The notes beneath the pieces are model-generated. The model was not told the origin of the DNA, ran no database searches, and worked only from the letters and a program-made list of their open reading frames with translations. A stretch of 64,000 bases of DNA. Origin: Corydoras sp. C115 (lineage: Eukaryota > Chordata > Actinopteri > Siluriformes > Callichthyidae). Location of the stretch: the NCBI GenBank assembly GCA_019802505.1, contig JAFMOC010000031.1, positions 2,063,501 to 2,127,500 of the forward strand, read 5' to 3'. This document shows positions 1 through 12,763 of the stretch, piece by piece (positions within the stretch are counted from its first letter, which is position 1; every line of letters begins with the position of its first letter). The translations under genes and the position numbers were made by a program.

Positions 1-490
1 GTGCCAGTATATATTAGTTGCCGTACCATGTAGGATTATATAGATTACTGCAGAGATTAGATGCTCAGATTAAGAGAGATTGAGTGAACAAGTATGTCAG
101 CGAAAGTGCAATCTGTGTGTCCTGGTTAAAGTCGAAATAACACACTGACTCAAAGAACACATTGTGCCTTAGCCAAAAGGACATTGTCTGTTTTAATGTG
201 AATATTAAAGATTTCTGCATGATTTAAAGGGTTTGCATTAATGAGTGGGTCATTTACAAAAACCTCACATAAATATGACATTTCTTTTGGTAAATATACA
301 CTTTTTACTGAGTTAAATGTCTATTTCTTCACCCAACATTGTATGCAGTATGCTGCTAATTCAGAGATTATTTCAGAACACGGTGTCTGAATGAAACGAG
401 CCTTTTTCAGTTTTAGGTTTATGGAGTCAATAACTATTTGCATATTGTGACTATATTAATGTAATTATTATGTATTGTGTGTGATTATAG

Positions 491-3400
491 GATACCCACC
501 TGATCAAGCAGTGGATGTGGCACTGAAGACTGTGAGAGAATACCTGGAGGAGAACCATACAAAGGTGTTTTTTTGTGTGAGAAACATAGTGTGTTTGATA
601 TTTAAACATTTATAAATGTTTAAATATGGCTGATGTTGCTGTATAATATTTAATAGTGTGAGTGAGTTGTGATAACAATTGGGAATATTTTTAAAAGTCA
701 AACTGTAGATAGTCTTAAGGACTTTCCACATTTAGCTGGTTTTCAATGGCTACATACATATGGTCACACACAGACACGACTCGCCCTGTGTAGTGGGTGA
801 AATACCAGGGTAGATTTAACACATAATGAAGCATCAGGTAATGTGCACCCTCTCGCTCCTCTCCCTTTCTTTTTCTACCCATCCAGTCCTGAGCTCATTG
901 AGCTGTGTGCTGACTTGCTGTCAGCTCCTCTTTCGCTTCAGATCTGTGTGGTGACAGAGACGAGCTAATTAAGGAGGTCTAATTAACAAGCTCTCTCCTC
1001 CCCACACCCCCACTACACCAACACACTCATTTAAAAAGATTGGGGAAAGGAAAACAAACCACAAAGTGGGTTTACTATTATGTTATCTACACTTTTATTA
1101 CGGCATTTCTGTTGCTTAATTACATTTTAACTATAACTGACAATTTTTCTAGTTTGTCTGTTTTCAAACAAATTGGTCTTTTTAGAAATTTAGATGTTAG
1201 AACCTTTAGTGTTACTTTCAACCCATTCATTCATCCATCCATTATCTTCCGCTTTATCCTCTATTAGGGTCGCGGTGGGGTTCCCCATGCCCATCCAGGG
1301 GAGAACATTTCGGGCGCTGGGCAGATACACCCAGGACAGGGCGCCAATCTATCGCTGGGCACACACTCACACAGACACGGACACAAACACACTCTACATG
1401 GGGCAATTTGGAGAACTCATTTGACTTGATCCATGTTTTTGGACTGTGGGAGGAAACCGGAGAACCTGGAGGAAACCCACATAGACACGGGGAGAACATG
1501 GAAACTCCACCCAGAACGGGAATTCGAACCGGGAATCCCTAGTGCTGAGAGGCGAACATGCTGACCACTAAGCCACCTGTTACTATCAACTATCAATCAA
1601 AAACCTTTAGTAGGAACTAAGTTTTTTCAAGTCACACCAACTGCAGTAACTTTACTAGCTTTCGATGTTAGTTAGTAACATTAGTTAGTTAGTAATACAG
1701 TTAATTCACACATTAACGAACCGTAGCTATTGCTGTATAATTCCGCTCTGGCATTTTCAAGAATTATACTTTTACACATTCGGCACACAAGAGATCAAAG
1801 ATATGTACTTACTTTTTCCTACGGTGTGACAATAGGGACTCAAAGCAAAAATTACAATATCATTCATACAGACAGTTCTTTTTACACTCAGTTTTTTGAC
1901 ATTTCCAAAATTGTCTGACAGGTTTGCCGTGGTTCCTAAAAACAGACGTTTTCAAATCTCGTCGTCTCTCCAGTGTGTTGTTTCAGGTTACATTGTTTGT
2001 GTTTGTCCATTTTCACATAATCAATTTACAAGCTATGAATTATTTATCAGAAGCTTTAGTTTGCTTATGGGTTTAATTTAAAGGTTGATAGATGTATTAG
2101 TAGATATCTTGCAGAATAAAGTTCCCTGGCAGCTAATTCAGATGCTTTTGTTCACACACTAATGACTGTAGGTTGTGGCTGGCAGTGCATGTGTAAAGGC
2201 TTCAGTGACCATAGTGTTAATTGTGATGTGTGGTGCAGCAAAAATAATACGATTTTATGGTGGTGGTTTTGACACCTTTATTTCACTTATTGATTCATTT
2301 AAATGCTACGGATTACAGCAACGTGAGTCTGATGTTAACAGTGGAGTGGTAAGTAAATGGAAGCATATATCCATGTTTTTAAAACATTGGTTCTCCAAAC
2401 AGAACCAATGCTATTTCGGCAGTGCTGTTGGAATAAATGAAATAATACATATAGTTCTCAGAGCAATGAATTGTGGGTTTTTTTGAGTATTGGCATTTAT
2501 AGTGTTATTTATCAGTAATAGTAAAACACTGAGTAATAATAGTAGCAGAAGAAATTATAATGTGTAAATGTGATTATATGTATAAATACACATACATGTG
2601 TAATGTGATCTCTCTGTTGTATGTTTTTTTGCAATTAATTGCTTTAAGGAGAATATAAATGGGTGATGGAAACTAATAATCTTAATAGATGTCTACGCTT
2701 GAAAACAATAGGATTTAGCCATATAGTAATTCCAAAGCAAGGTTTGTATGGATGATGTTGATTTTTAAAAGTCTACAAAACAAGAGCTTGTGCTACAAAA
2801 CAAGCCAAGTGTGACTCTAAAGGAAGATTACAGTCTCAGATCATGTGATATTTAACAGGCAGCCTGCATGTGTGTGGGACTAAAGCCCCAACCCAAGGCA
2901 AAGCAAGACTTACAGACCCATTACCCCACCACAGTCGGAGTAAATGAGCTCTGAGCCTTAGTTTAGCCTCTTCCCCATCTGCTCAATGGATTACGAGTTT
3001 GCTGAAGCTGAAGACACTGTAATAAACTGAGCTGGTCATTAGAGAAGAAAATATTTGCTTATACTGGGTGATCTTATCTGTAGGCTACAAGTGTCATTAT
3101 TCGTAAAGCTCTGGTTGATTTCCCCCCCCCCCCCATCACCCTCCCCTTCATGTTTTTTTTGTTGTTGTTTTTCTGTCTTGTCAGATTGATCGGGTCATTT
3201 TCTGTGTATTCCTTAAATCAGATGAGGATTTGTACAAGAGCAGACTGCCTGTCTACTTCCCAAAAGGTCTGCTTCCCCTCTTTGTTTTCTTTCATAACAC
3301 CATCTCTGTTTCATGAGTGTTGCACACTTAATGCACTCACCTATTCACAGTTTGCACAGTCCTTTGTCTCTAGTACACACACATACAATCAGTAATCCCA

Positions 3401-4320
3401 GTCGCTGTGTGTGCTGCAGGGTTTCTTGCAATGACACCAGCCAAGAGTCCCTTACAGCCCTGAATCCATTAGATCGCATTAAATTCTTCGGTCCGCCTTT
3501 TTATTTTCCACATCAATTTTTTTCTCTCATTGTTGTCAACATTAATCTAGTTTGATCAAGCATAGTACATGCCGTGGGACTGTGCTGTCACTTTGAATCA
3601 TCTTTAATGTTATTCTGGCATTCTGTACAAACCACACACTAGAGAAATGAACACTGTTCAGTGGTTCAGAGTTGAGATGCCAAAGCAAACTGTTCAAGGC
3701 CGAAGGAAAAGAAGCATTTTACCAAATTACACTTCTTTAGGACAAAATCCATGTTTCTTTCCCCAGCCCCATTCGACCTGCCGACCCTTTAGGGAGCCAT
3801 TCTGTAGACAGGTAACTGGTTTGGTTTGCAAACTGTTCTATGTTTGGTTTGTTTGTCTTGAATGTAGAAATTAGATAATGCCAATATCTCATTGGCTAAC
3901 ACTCACAGTGCTTTTAGTTGTATTCTTTACTGTTAATTGTATGAAAATAATTTGCAGTGCTAACAAACTAACACTGAATATATCAACATCTTGACTGTTT
4001 TTCTTCCATTTAGACCTTAATGTAGAAATGGACCAACAGCATTTCTTTTTCTCTTTCAAATAGTTTTTAATTGCCAGATTTTCTTTGTTACCCAGAACTA
4101 TTTATCGAATGTGCAGGATAGATAACACACTCCTTCAGCATCTGTTGTTATTGGATTTGACACACTGTGTCAGTGTAACCCTGTGCTATGTTTGTGTTAT
4201 GTTGTTGGTGTAAGTGCGATGCCTATGTGTGATGATCATTGTGATCTTTTTTGTGAGAAGTGTCTCAGCTAAATGTGTTTCTTCTTTTTTACAGAAGCAT
4301 CACCGAAAAGCAAATTATGA
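491..4320 (+). CDS. macrod1: MACROD1-type macrodomain ADP-ribosyl hydrolase, C-terminal three exons (5' part outside window)
   Basis: Coding exons are 491-564, 3185-3266 and 4295-4320. Each has clean AG/GT borders and the phases join (1, 0, 1, stop TGA). The first encodes GYPPDQAVDVALKTVREYLE and following residues, the second IDRVIFCVFLKSDEDLYKSR then LPVYFPK. These match the last helix and strand of the MACROD1/MACROD2 macrodomain; human MACROD1 ends in a closely similar YFP-containing tail. MACROD1 rather than MACROD2 is chosen because the protein stops soon after the macrodomain and the neighbours map to human 11q13. The family removes mono-ADP-ribose from proteins and hydrolyses O-acetyl-ADP-ribose; the mammalian enzyme is mainly mitochondrial. 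The last exon adds EASPKSKL and follows a strong pyrimidine tract. Without that splice, exon two would read into a stop after 17 more residues. The N-terminal targeting region and most of the macrodomain lie left of the window. Confidence 0.88.
1223..1578 (-). mobile_element. tRNA-derived SINE, full length, in macrod1 intron
   Basis: This is a reverse-orientation copy of the SINE family found throughout the window. In element orientation the family has a tRNA-like head with a Pol III A box (TGGCTTAGTGG) and B box (GGTTCGAATCC). A body of about 250 bp follows, ending in a tail of AATG repeats. The copy is flanked by a 12-bp target-site duplication, GTTACTTTCAAC at 1211-1222 and GTTACTATCAAC at 1579-1590, with one mismatch. 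Confidence 0.9.
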
Positions 4321-4723
4321 GTGGATGTAATTATATTGGATGTCTAACTAATCTCCTGGTTCCTTTGCCTGTCTCTGTTCTTCAGTGTTTGCCCTACAAG
4401 CAACGCCTTCTGATTATGTTTGATCTCACTGATTTAAAAAAAAAAAAAAAAAAAAGGAAAAAAATATATTCCATCCTTTGTCTAATTACTTCTTAAGCTC
4501 TAGTTTTAACTGAACCACCGGTTTGATGATCAAAGTGTGGCCTTTTGGCATTGCATTAAAAGGAACTGCTATCGAGCCCACAATAAGCCTCTTTATTTTG
4601 CTGAAGGTAATACTATTATAATTAGCACCCATTAGGTTCCAAGAGATTAAGTTTTCAGTTTTAGTTTTCTCTCTTAAAATTACATTTTTGTTCAGATTCT
4701 GGAATGTTGTAGGTGTTCTGTTA

Positions 4724-4729
4724 AATAAA
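4724..4729 (+). terminator. Likely macrod1 polyadenylation signal (AATAAA)
   Basis: A canonical AATAAA lies about 400 bp after the macrod1 stop codon. The sequence between 4321 and 4724 has no coding signal and holds an A-run at 4436-4455, so it is best read as 3' UTR. Confidence 0.5.
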
Positions 4730-7607
4730 GCATTACACAAATAATTCAGTTTCACGATTGCATAAATTAGTTGCACTTAGGTCGATGGAATGCGTTTCTG
4801 TTTCGTTAGGCCCTTGGTGCGTTTCTAATGTTGTGGATGTGAAGTATAATGTCTGATTTGAAAGTACATGTATACAGTGCACGTATTTACATATGTGCAA
4901 AGACATACCCTTTTTCTCACTGTTTCTCACTGTTATTGCAATTATATGGTTATTACTATCATGCATTTATTAATAAGCATACATTAATTATTTAGAGACT
5001 AAAAGTGTATCACTAAACAGTTTACTGTGTGCCATTTAAGTTTTGGCATCAATAAACGATACATGCAAACCACCACTGCACACATTTATTCAAAACAAAT
5101 TTCCAAGGCCACAAACCTCAGACGAATTCCCTGTTAGTTTTGATAAAGCATAGAACCAGTGCCCCATGCATGAAGTGAGGTCAACAGATAAATGATTTGT
5201 CGAGTTTGTTGTAAAATCAACCGACTGCCCTGCACCTTGGGTCCATGTTCTGGCATCTCTCTGAACAGCCTCCGTTGCCCAGTCTGCTTTACAAAGGTTT
5301 GTAGTCATGACCGAAATCTAGTTCAATCTAGTCTTAAACAAATCAATCTAATGTCCTTGTTTCCAAGGTTGATGTTTAGATATCTATTAGTATTGTATCT
5401 AATAGTATTGATTGTGTAGTTTAACCAAGCTGTATTATCCTGCTGGAAACCGGTTGCTAGAAGCCATCGTGCCTATTAGCGATGGTTAACCTGTAATAAA
5501 ATTATACTCTTGCTTTCTTTGCTGTGAGCTTAATGTAGGTCATTGTGATGAAAGGTTCTCATTAAATCGTAGTCCTTCCACAGAATGAATGACCAGTTCT
5601 GTTCTTAATAAAACCTTCATTAATTACACTCCATGTCCTGGCAATTGCACCGGCAGCAAAATCCTTCTGAACAGCAAACATTTTGGGAGATTGATTTTAA
5701 ATCAACTCTACATTAACCAAACTAGTCACATGTGAGTCATTATTTTAATAAAATTCTCTGTGTTTCTTCATTTTCACCTTACACCTGCCTTACTTCAGTG
5801 TTTTGACAATGACAGGCCCTTCATCTCTCTGTGCTCCAGAATTTCGGTTCTTTCTCGGGTGAGGAGGAGGACGAGAGAAAGGAGGAGGACCGCAAATACA
5901 AACCTTCGGAAGCAAAGGAAGATTTTGACGAACTCCTCTGAATCCATGCTTATTTTTTTAATAAGCAGTGGGCAGATCAGGTAGTGCCATCTGATTAGCT
6001 GGGTACCGTATGCCACTGCATAGGGAATAACAGGGAAAACGTGAGAGTAATTATCCAAAATCAAGACTTTCTTGCTGTCCTATCAGCACTTTCTCACTTT
6101 TTTCCCATTGTTCTCTCACACACAGCTCTCTTCTGTTCTGCTCGCTGAAGTGTTATTTCATTTGCACTATTGGTGTGCTAAATGCAGGAAAGGGAGCTGA
6201 CAGAGTTATCTACTGGAGATGAGGCATTCTGAAGTGTTTGCCTCGTGCCAGCAGCACTGCTGTATACTAAAAAGATGAGGTCTTTTCTGTTTTAACCTCC
6301 TTTCTTATGTATCTTTTGTGATCTTGCTCCTTTTCAGATCTCAGCTTTTTATTTGGTCTGTCAGATCTTTTTGTCATGCTTTTGTGTTTGCAGCTTGTGT
6401 TCTGCTTTTTCATGCACAAATTTAACATAAAATGAGACTGGTATTAAAAACTGACAAAGTAATGACAAAAAACTTCAAAGGATAAACAGTTAGGTTTTTT
6501 AATCGACTTACCACATCTATGAAAATGTTTAATAATAAAACCTAAGATGCCCCAGCATGGACCTCTCATTGACCGTGTATTCAACTGTGAGTTAAGAGCT
6601 CAGGTTTAATTAATTGCATCATTGTAGGGGCATCCAGCACATGCCCCTACAATGTATAAAGAGAATTGTTTTTAGGGCAACTCTGCCACTTATATTTATG
6701 TAGTTCATCTTTGAGAAGAAATGCAAAAATCCTGCTTCTTCGAACCATACCAGGTTCACTACATATTGTGAAAAATCTGATTAACCGATAAGTCACGTGA
6801 ATGTGTCTATAGACACTGATGAGATTAGAGCATCTGATTTCCAGGATATCAGATTATTTTGATATGATCTGCATCTGGATCTTTCTATTTGTCTTGCTTT
6901 ATTCTGTTTTTCATCTCTCTCTATCTCTCTCTTTCTCTCTCATAACCTCCACAAGTTTTCCCAGAGGGCTGCGGCTCTGCATACCTGCCTCAACTCATGA
7001 AGGACTTGATAATTAGCTGACATGTCAAGTCGGAGGGAAGCCACTTACCTTTGCAATATTGGAGACCTTCAGAGTAAAGTCCTTTCATGTTAAGATTGAC
7101 CACATGGCTGGGATCGGCAAAATGAAATGGACTCTAAGATGGTGTGAGACGGTGCTGCTTGTGAAAGGTGTGTGTATTTGAATAGACATGCAGGGTGTAG
7201 TGGGTGAAGTAGAGGGGTAATGTTTATGGATGCTGATGGTGAGGGCAAAAAGGTTGAGTAGGGGGGTTGTAAAGCGTTAGTGAAATGAAAATGGCACTTT
7301 AGCAGAAGCCAGGACGCTCCGCTGCCCCTCGCAATCAATGTGTTGATTTACTACCTGAAAGCCTGTCAAACGTAGAGAAGTGTGACTGGACTAGGTGTGT
7401 AGGTAAGTGTGTTTGTGTGTGTGGGGGGGTGGATTTGATGGGAAGGGCTGTTGTAAAGGGTGGGACAGGGCAGGGAGCTTCACTGTGCACAAGTACCAGG
7501 TCATTTCCACAAGCTCTGGTTACCGTCTGGGTTCAGGGTCAACAATTAAAACAAGACTACATAACCAAGAGGGCTCTTAACATTACACTTATATGTTTTA
7601 CAGATAC
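4730..7607. other. Intergenic stretch, no gene recognised
   Basis: No exon with a recognisable product was found on either strand. The stretch is AT-rich with scattered short open frames typical of chance. The only distinct structure is the hairpin at 6621-6653, listed separately. Confidence 0.6.
6621..6653. repeat. Perfect 13-bp inverted repeat (hairpin)
   Basis: Arms ATTGTAGGGGCAT (6621-6633) and ATGCCCCTACAAT (6641-6653) are exact reverse complements around a 7-nt loop. No gene or terminator context explains it. Confidence 0.8.
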
Positions 7608-7620
7608 ATGTTTACTTCAA

Positions 7621-7968
7621 GGTGGCACGGTGGCTTAGTGTTTAGCACGTTCGCCTCTCAGCGCTAGGGATTCCCGGTTCGAATCCCCATCTGGGTGGAG
7701 TTTCCATGTTCTCCCCGTGTCTGCGTGGGTTTCCTCCGGGTTCTCCGGTTTCCTCCCACAGTCCAAAAACATGGATCAAGTCAATTGAATTCTCCAAATT
7801 GCCCCATATAGAGTGTGTGTGTGAGTGAGTGTGTGCCCAGCGATGGATTGGCACCCTGTCCTGGGTGTATCTGCCCAGCGCCCGAGACGTTCTCCCCTGG
7901 ATGGGCATGGGGAACCCAACCGCGACCCCAATAGAGGATAAAGCGGGTGATAATGAATGAATGAATGA
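7621..7968 (+). mobile_element. tRNA-derived SINE, first unit of a head-to-tail dimer
   Basis: Full-length plus-strand copy running from the GGTGGCACGGTGGCTTAG head to an AATG tail. It is flanked by ATGTTTACTTCAA at 7608-7620 and again at 7969-7981, where the second unit begins. Confidence 0.92.
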
Positions 7969-7981
7969 ATGTTTACTTCAA

Positions 7982-8325
7982 GGTGGCACGGTGGCTTAGT
8001 GGTCAGCACGTTCGCCTCTCAACGCTAGGGATTCCCGGTTCAAATCCCCATCTGGGTGGAGTTTCCATGTTCTCCCCTTGTCTGCGTGGGTTTCCTCCGG
8101 GTTCTCCGGTTTCCTCCCATAGTCCAAAAACATGGATCAAGTCAATTGAATTCTAAAAATTGCCCCGTATAGAGTGTCTGTGTGAGTGAGTGTGTGCCCA
8201 GCGATGGATTGGCGCCCTGTCCTGGGTCTATCTGCCCAGCGCCCGAGACGTTCTCCCCTGGATGGGCATGGGGAACCCCACCGCGACCCTAATAGAGGAT
8301 AAAGCGGGAGATAATGGATGGATGG
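7982..8325 (+). mobile_element. tRNA-derived SINE, second unit of the dimer
   Basis: Full-length copy directly after the first unit, with a GATG-type rather than AATG-type tail. A third copy of the flanking sequence ATGTTTACTTCAA follows at 8326-8338. Confidence 0.92.
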
Positions 8326-8460
8326 ATGTTTACTTCAAACACTTAATACCACAGAAGCAAGAAACACATTCACCCCTCCCTCTGTGACTATTTTCATCAG
8401 TTCTTTTCTGATCATAATTTTTGTATTTATTATAATAGCTTTACATTTAATTGATCACAT

Positions 8461-8575
8461 AGGAGGCACGGAGGCGACGTGGTTAGCACATTTGCCTCTC
8501 AGCACTGGAAATCCAGTTTAAAATCTCGATCTTGGTGAATAATATAACATTAAGTGGAAGATAATGAATAAATTA
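8461..8575 (+). mobile_element. Degraded, internally deleted SINE copy
   Basis: The head (GGCACGGAGGCGACGTGGTT, then GCCTCTCAGCAC) and the tail (AGATAATGAATAAAT) of the same SINE family are recognisable. The central 200 bp or so is missing. Confidence 0.7.
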
Positions 8576-8943
8576 ACAATAACATAGTCCATCGATAAAT
8601 AAATCTTGGGGGTAAAAGGGGTTGTACTGGACTGTGGTACTATATAAAATAGTCAGTGTCAGATTAAACATTTAAGCAGTGTACATCTTGAACCTCTGTT
8701 GAGACTGGCATCTGTTTCTTTTAAATAACGCAGAGGTAGCCGAGCACACATGAGGCTAGATCACAGCATGAAAAGTAAATGTGTCTTTGCGGCACAGAAG
8801 GGCCATTTTAAACTGGTAATAAACAGTAATAAATGATTGTTTAAAGCCTATGTGCACCCATCAGTCTGACTCTACAAAAGAACATAGTATAATTATACAA
8901 GGGGGTCGATATACAAAGAATTAGGCCTAGTTGTTATTGTGGA

Positions 8944-9300
8944 GACGGCACGGTGGCTTAGTGGTTAGCACGTTCTCCTCTCAGCGCTAGGGATTCCCAG
9001 TTCGAATCCCAGTTCGAAAAACATGGAAACATGGAGTTTCCATGTTCTCCCCGTGTCTGCGTGGGTTTCCTCCGGGTTCTCCTCCCACAGTCCAAAAACA
9101 TGGATCAAGTCAATTGAATTCTCAAAAAAATTGCCCCATATAGAGTGTGTCTGTGTGAGTGAGTGTGTGCCCAGCGATGGATTGGCGCCCTGTCCTGGGT
9201 GTATCTGCCCAGCGCCTGAGATGTTCTCCCCTGGATGGGCATGGGGAACCCCACCGCGAGCCTAATAGAGGATAAAGCGGGAGATAATGAATGAATGAAT
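8944..9300 (+). mobile_element. tRNA-derived SINE, near full length
   Basis: Plus-strand copy with tail GATAATGAATGAATGAAT. Target-site duplication GTTATTGTGGA occurs at 8933-8943 and 9301-9311. It carries a small internal duplication of the CATGGA region near 9020. Confidence 0.92.
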
Positions 9301-9416
9301 GTTATTGTGGATGTAAAATTGTATTAAAAATGGTACAGTGTTATGTTAATATCTTATTTGAACTACCACCCACATGGTAAATTTCTGGACATGCACGGCA
9401 TCTAAACAGCAAAGGA

Positions 9417-9458
9417 TAAATCATTATCTATCCTTTGCAAAGGATAGATAATGATTTA
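9417..9458. repeat. Perfect 42-bp palindrome
   Basis: The 21-nt left arm (9417-9437) is the exact reverse complement of the right arm (9438-9458). There is no spacer, and the centre is TTTGCAAA. It lies in AT-rich intergenic DNA between two SINE copies. Confidence 0.9.
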
Positions 9459-9586
9459 CCAATGAACGAGTTCTCGACCATCTATCTTTTTTTAAAGCAT
9501 TTTAAGGGATTTATTATTGTTGTTATTTAAGGGATTTCTGTTTTTGAAGTGTCTGTTTGGTTATTAGTTACTTTTACACTTATGAG

Positions 9587-9760
9587 TGGCATGGTGGCGC
9601 AGTGGGTAGCACCTTTGAAACAAGAAGATCCTGGCTTTAAATCCCTGATGGAGAATAAAGATCCTGTCTGTGTAGAGTCTGCATGTCCTCCCTCCATCCA
9701 AAAGCATGCTGTCAGGTGAATTGTAGATTCTGAATAGCAGGTGTGTGTAAACAATAATCT
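9587..9760 (+). mobile_element. Old, divergent tRNA-derived SINE relative
   Basis: GGCATGGTGGCGCAGTGGGT resembles the tRNA-like head. The following GTCTGTGTAGAGTCTGCATG and TCCAAAAGCATGCTGTCAGG resemble the conserved body seen in many fish SINEs. It differs strongly from the young family in this window and has no clear target-site duplication. Confidence 0.55.
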
Positions 9761-12396
9761 GATCCCTCATGACTAAATTGTTTAAAACCATTCCTGTCTG
9801 GAAAAATGTCCCATGAGTTGTCCAGACTTCGAAATGCTATTAAATAAATAACTTACTCTCTCTTATAATAAATATATTAGGCAAAGGTTTCATCAGAAAT
9901 CACTTTCAGAAGCCTTAAATTTTTCATGTTTATAGTACTCATGGCAAAGCATTGCATCCCGGCATCCTGTATGTTTAGACTTTTTTTTTTTTTTTTTTTT
10001 TTTTTCCCCTGATGAGAAAACTATGTTGTAACTGAGATTATGCGACCCCTGAAAATTCTAGGTGAGTGATGGGTTTGTATATGCTAAGTGAGGCTTGAGT
10101 CTGTTTATTTGGGCATGTGAAGTGCTACTGTCTCAGTGTGCTGTGTACCTGCTGGCTTTTTCACACTGCATTGTGTCTAATAAAATATTCATCATGTTTA
10201 CTGATGGTAACGGAGTGTGTTAGAAGAGAAGAGCAGGGTATAAAACAACATCTCTGTCTGTGAGCATCTGTACATCTCCATTAAAATCTACCACTATTTT
10301 CTAGGCATACTAAATTATCTTATTCACAAGATGTACAACTGATGTCACTTTAGAGCACCCAAGTGAATAGGCATTATTTAGCAGAAATCCATTTTAAGAT
10401 GCTAATTTTACCCAGACATTTACAGTAATTAGATCATGTTGAATGTTCATTATTAAGCGTATCATGTACACACATTTAAGAAACTGCAAAATTTGTGATC
10501 TTTTTATCTTGTTGGCGAGTTTAAGGTAATTATGAGATTAAAGTTTCCGTATTATGCCAGTGTTATACAGACGCCTATTTATATAGTCAGTACCTAAGTA
10601 AGCAATCATTACCACAGTTTAATCCCTTTGCTTTAGTGTGATTTTGATCAGGATAAGAAATAATTAAAATATAAATCGTGTGTAAATGGTGAAAATGTAG
10701 ATAGATTTAAAGGCTCTTTAAAATGTTTAACACATTTACATTTAGTCATTTATCAGAGCCTATATCCAAAGTGACTCACAAATGACAGAACAACACAAGT
10801 CAGCGGATGAGGAGATACCAGTTAGACTGTAAAATTATCAAACCTGATCATTATCCAATTTATTTTTATAGTAAGTGCTTGTGGAGGAGATATGTTTTAG
10901 TGGTTTCTTAAAATGCTAAGTGACAGATTTGGGAAGATCGTTCCACCATTTAGCATTTGTGAATAAATGTTATTGTCTTACTAGAGTAAAATATTTTATT
11001 TACAATAGGGCACTTAGATCCTTCAAGTTAATTTGAATGTTTGCCTGCTGTCTCTTTCAGGGAGTGTCTCAATATTATTGCACTTGTTTAAATCTGCATC
11101 CATCTTCGCTTACTGTATCATTTTTCATCCTCACATTAGAAAAAGCATTTTGACTAGCAGCATGCATCTTTCTAACATAACAGATGTTAGAATATGAAGA
11201 TGACTTTGCAATTACAAGCCGATCATTGTTTTGCTTGTTGTGATATAATGTTAATGCTGACACTCATTTAAGATTTTATTGTGGAGTACGGTTTAAACAA
11301 AACCTGGGCTGTGAAAATGTCATTAGCATGAAACTATTGTTTTGCAGCACATGTAGTCTTTCTGTAATGTAAGTATGGTTTCCTTGACGGTGTGATCGCC
11401 CCAAGGAGCCTTCTGTATTTTCATGTGATTCAGCCTAAGCAAACCTCATGTATGTAAATCTCAGTGATTGAATTGTGGTGCCCTTTAATACACATCTAGT
11501 CAGTGTGTGTGTGTGTGTGCGTGTGTGTGTACATGTACACAAATGTGATTGAAAACCACAGGTGTGTGTGTGTGTGTGTGTTTGTGTTTAAGCTCTACAC
11601 ATTGAGTGCTCACCCTGCACCCAACCCAATTTTGTTTTATTTTATTTTTATTTTGAGAGTTTAATGTATTAAAAGGGCTGTGGTAATGAATTATAATCTT
11701 TAATGCAGGGACCGATCGATACATCCACAAAATAAATCAGCTTTTTACTGAGAGCGTCAAGCCTTTAATACACTAGGGGTGATACAGGGAGCGAGGGAGG
11801 GAAGGAGGGAGGGCTGGATGATGAGAGTTGGAGGAAGCAAAGCAACATGAGGGGAGCAGAGAAAGAATGGAAATGTTGCAATAGCTAATCATATTGGTTA
11901 GCAGCTCCTCTGAGACACAAACTCATAATGAAGGTGGACTGGGTCGTAAGGTCTGAGCCCTGCATGCACTGTTCTGAACCAAGAGCGTGCTTCTTCAAAT
12001 TTAGCCTCCATGATGATCAAGGACAAGCTTCAGCTGATAATCACTTCAAATATGTTTCTTTTACACTGACACGGTGTCAGTGCTGTGTCCAGGGGAGGTC
12101 TCTAGCATCTTTCAAAGTTTTCCACATATTTTGATACAGGGAATTAAACTGTTGTCACCTTGTCTTTATACTGGACATGACCAAAACCTACGACTTGCTC
12201 TTCATTACTCCCTGATCCTTTACTTAAAAAAACAATAAATAATTATTAAAGGCCTGAATAAGAATTTTGGACACTTCTCACTCCATTGTCTTTTTCCTCT
12301 ACTCACCATATATATAGACTTTGAAGTTTTACCATTACAGACTGGAGTCCATCTGTTTTCTTGGACTACAGTCAGTCACTGGACAACTACAAAATC
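9761..12396. other. Intergenic stretch with simple repeats and an old dispersed repeat
   Basis: No gene was recognised. A T-run of about 25 lies near 9981. Around 10738-10960 is an old repeat (TTACATTTAGTCATTTATCA, then CAAAGTGACTCACAAATGAC) that recurs near 29062 and 29660. (TG)n tracts lie at about 11503-11530 and 11563-11582. Confidence 0.55.
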
Positions 12397-12406
12397 CATC
12401 TTTACA

Positions 12407-12753
12407 TTCATTCATTCATTATCTCCTGCTTTATCCTCTATTAGGGTCGCGGTGGGGTTCCCCATGTCCATCCAGGGGAGATTGTTTCGGGCGCTGGGCA
12501 GATAGACCCAGGATAGGGCGCCAATCCATCGCTGGGCACACCCTCACTCACACAGACACACTCTATATGGGGCAATTTGGAGAATTCAATTGACTTGATC
12601 CATGTTTTTGGACTTTGGGAGGAAACCAGAGAACCCGGAGGAAGCCCACGCGGACACGGGGAGAACATGGAAACTCCACCCAGATGGGGATTCGAACCGG
12701 GACTCCCTAGTGCTGAGAGGCGGACGTGCTGACCACTAAGCCACCGTGCTGCC
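12407..12753 (-). mobile_element. tRNA-derived SINE, full length
   Basis: Reverse-orientation copy flanked by the 10-bp duplication CATCTTTACA at 12397-12406 and 12754-12763. It lies between the convergent macrod1 and ccdc88b genes. Confidence 0.92.
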
Positions 12754-12763
12754 CATCTTTACA

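Noticed and set aside
3267..3320. Alternative macrod1 ending by reading through exon two into GLLPLFVFFHNTISVS
   Set aside because: A GT donor lies at the exon end, a strong acceptor exists downstream in phase, and the read-through residues look like intron sequence. It is kept only as a fallback.
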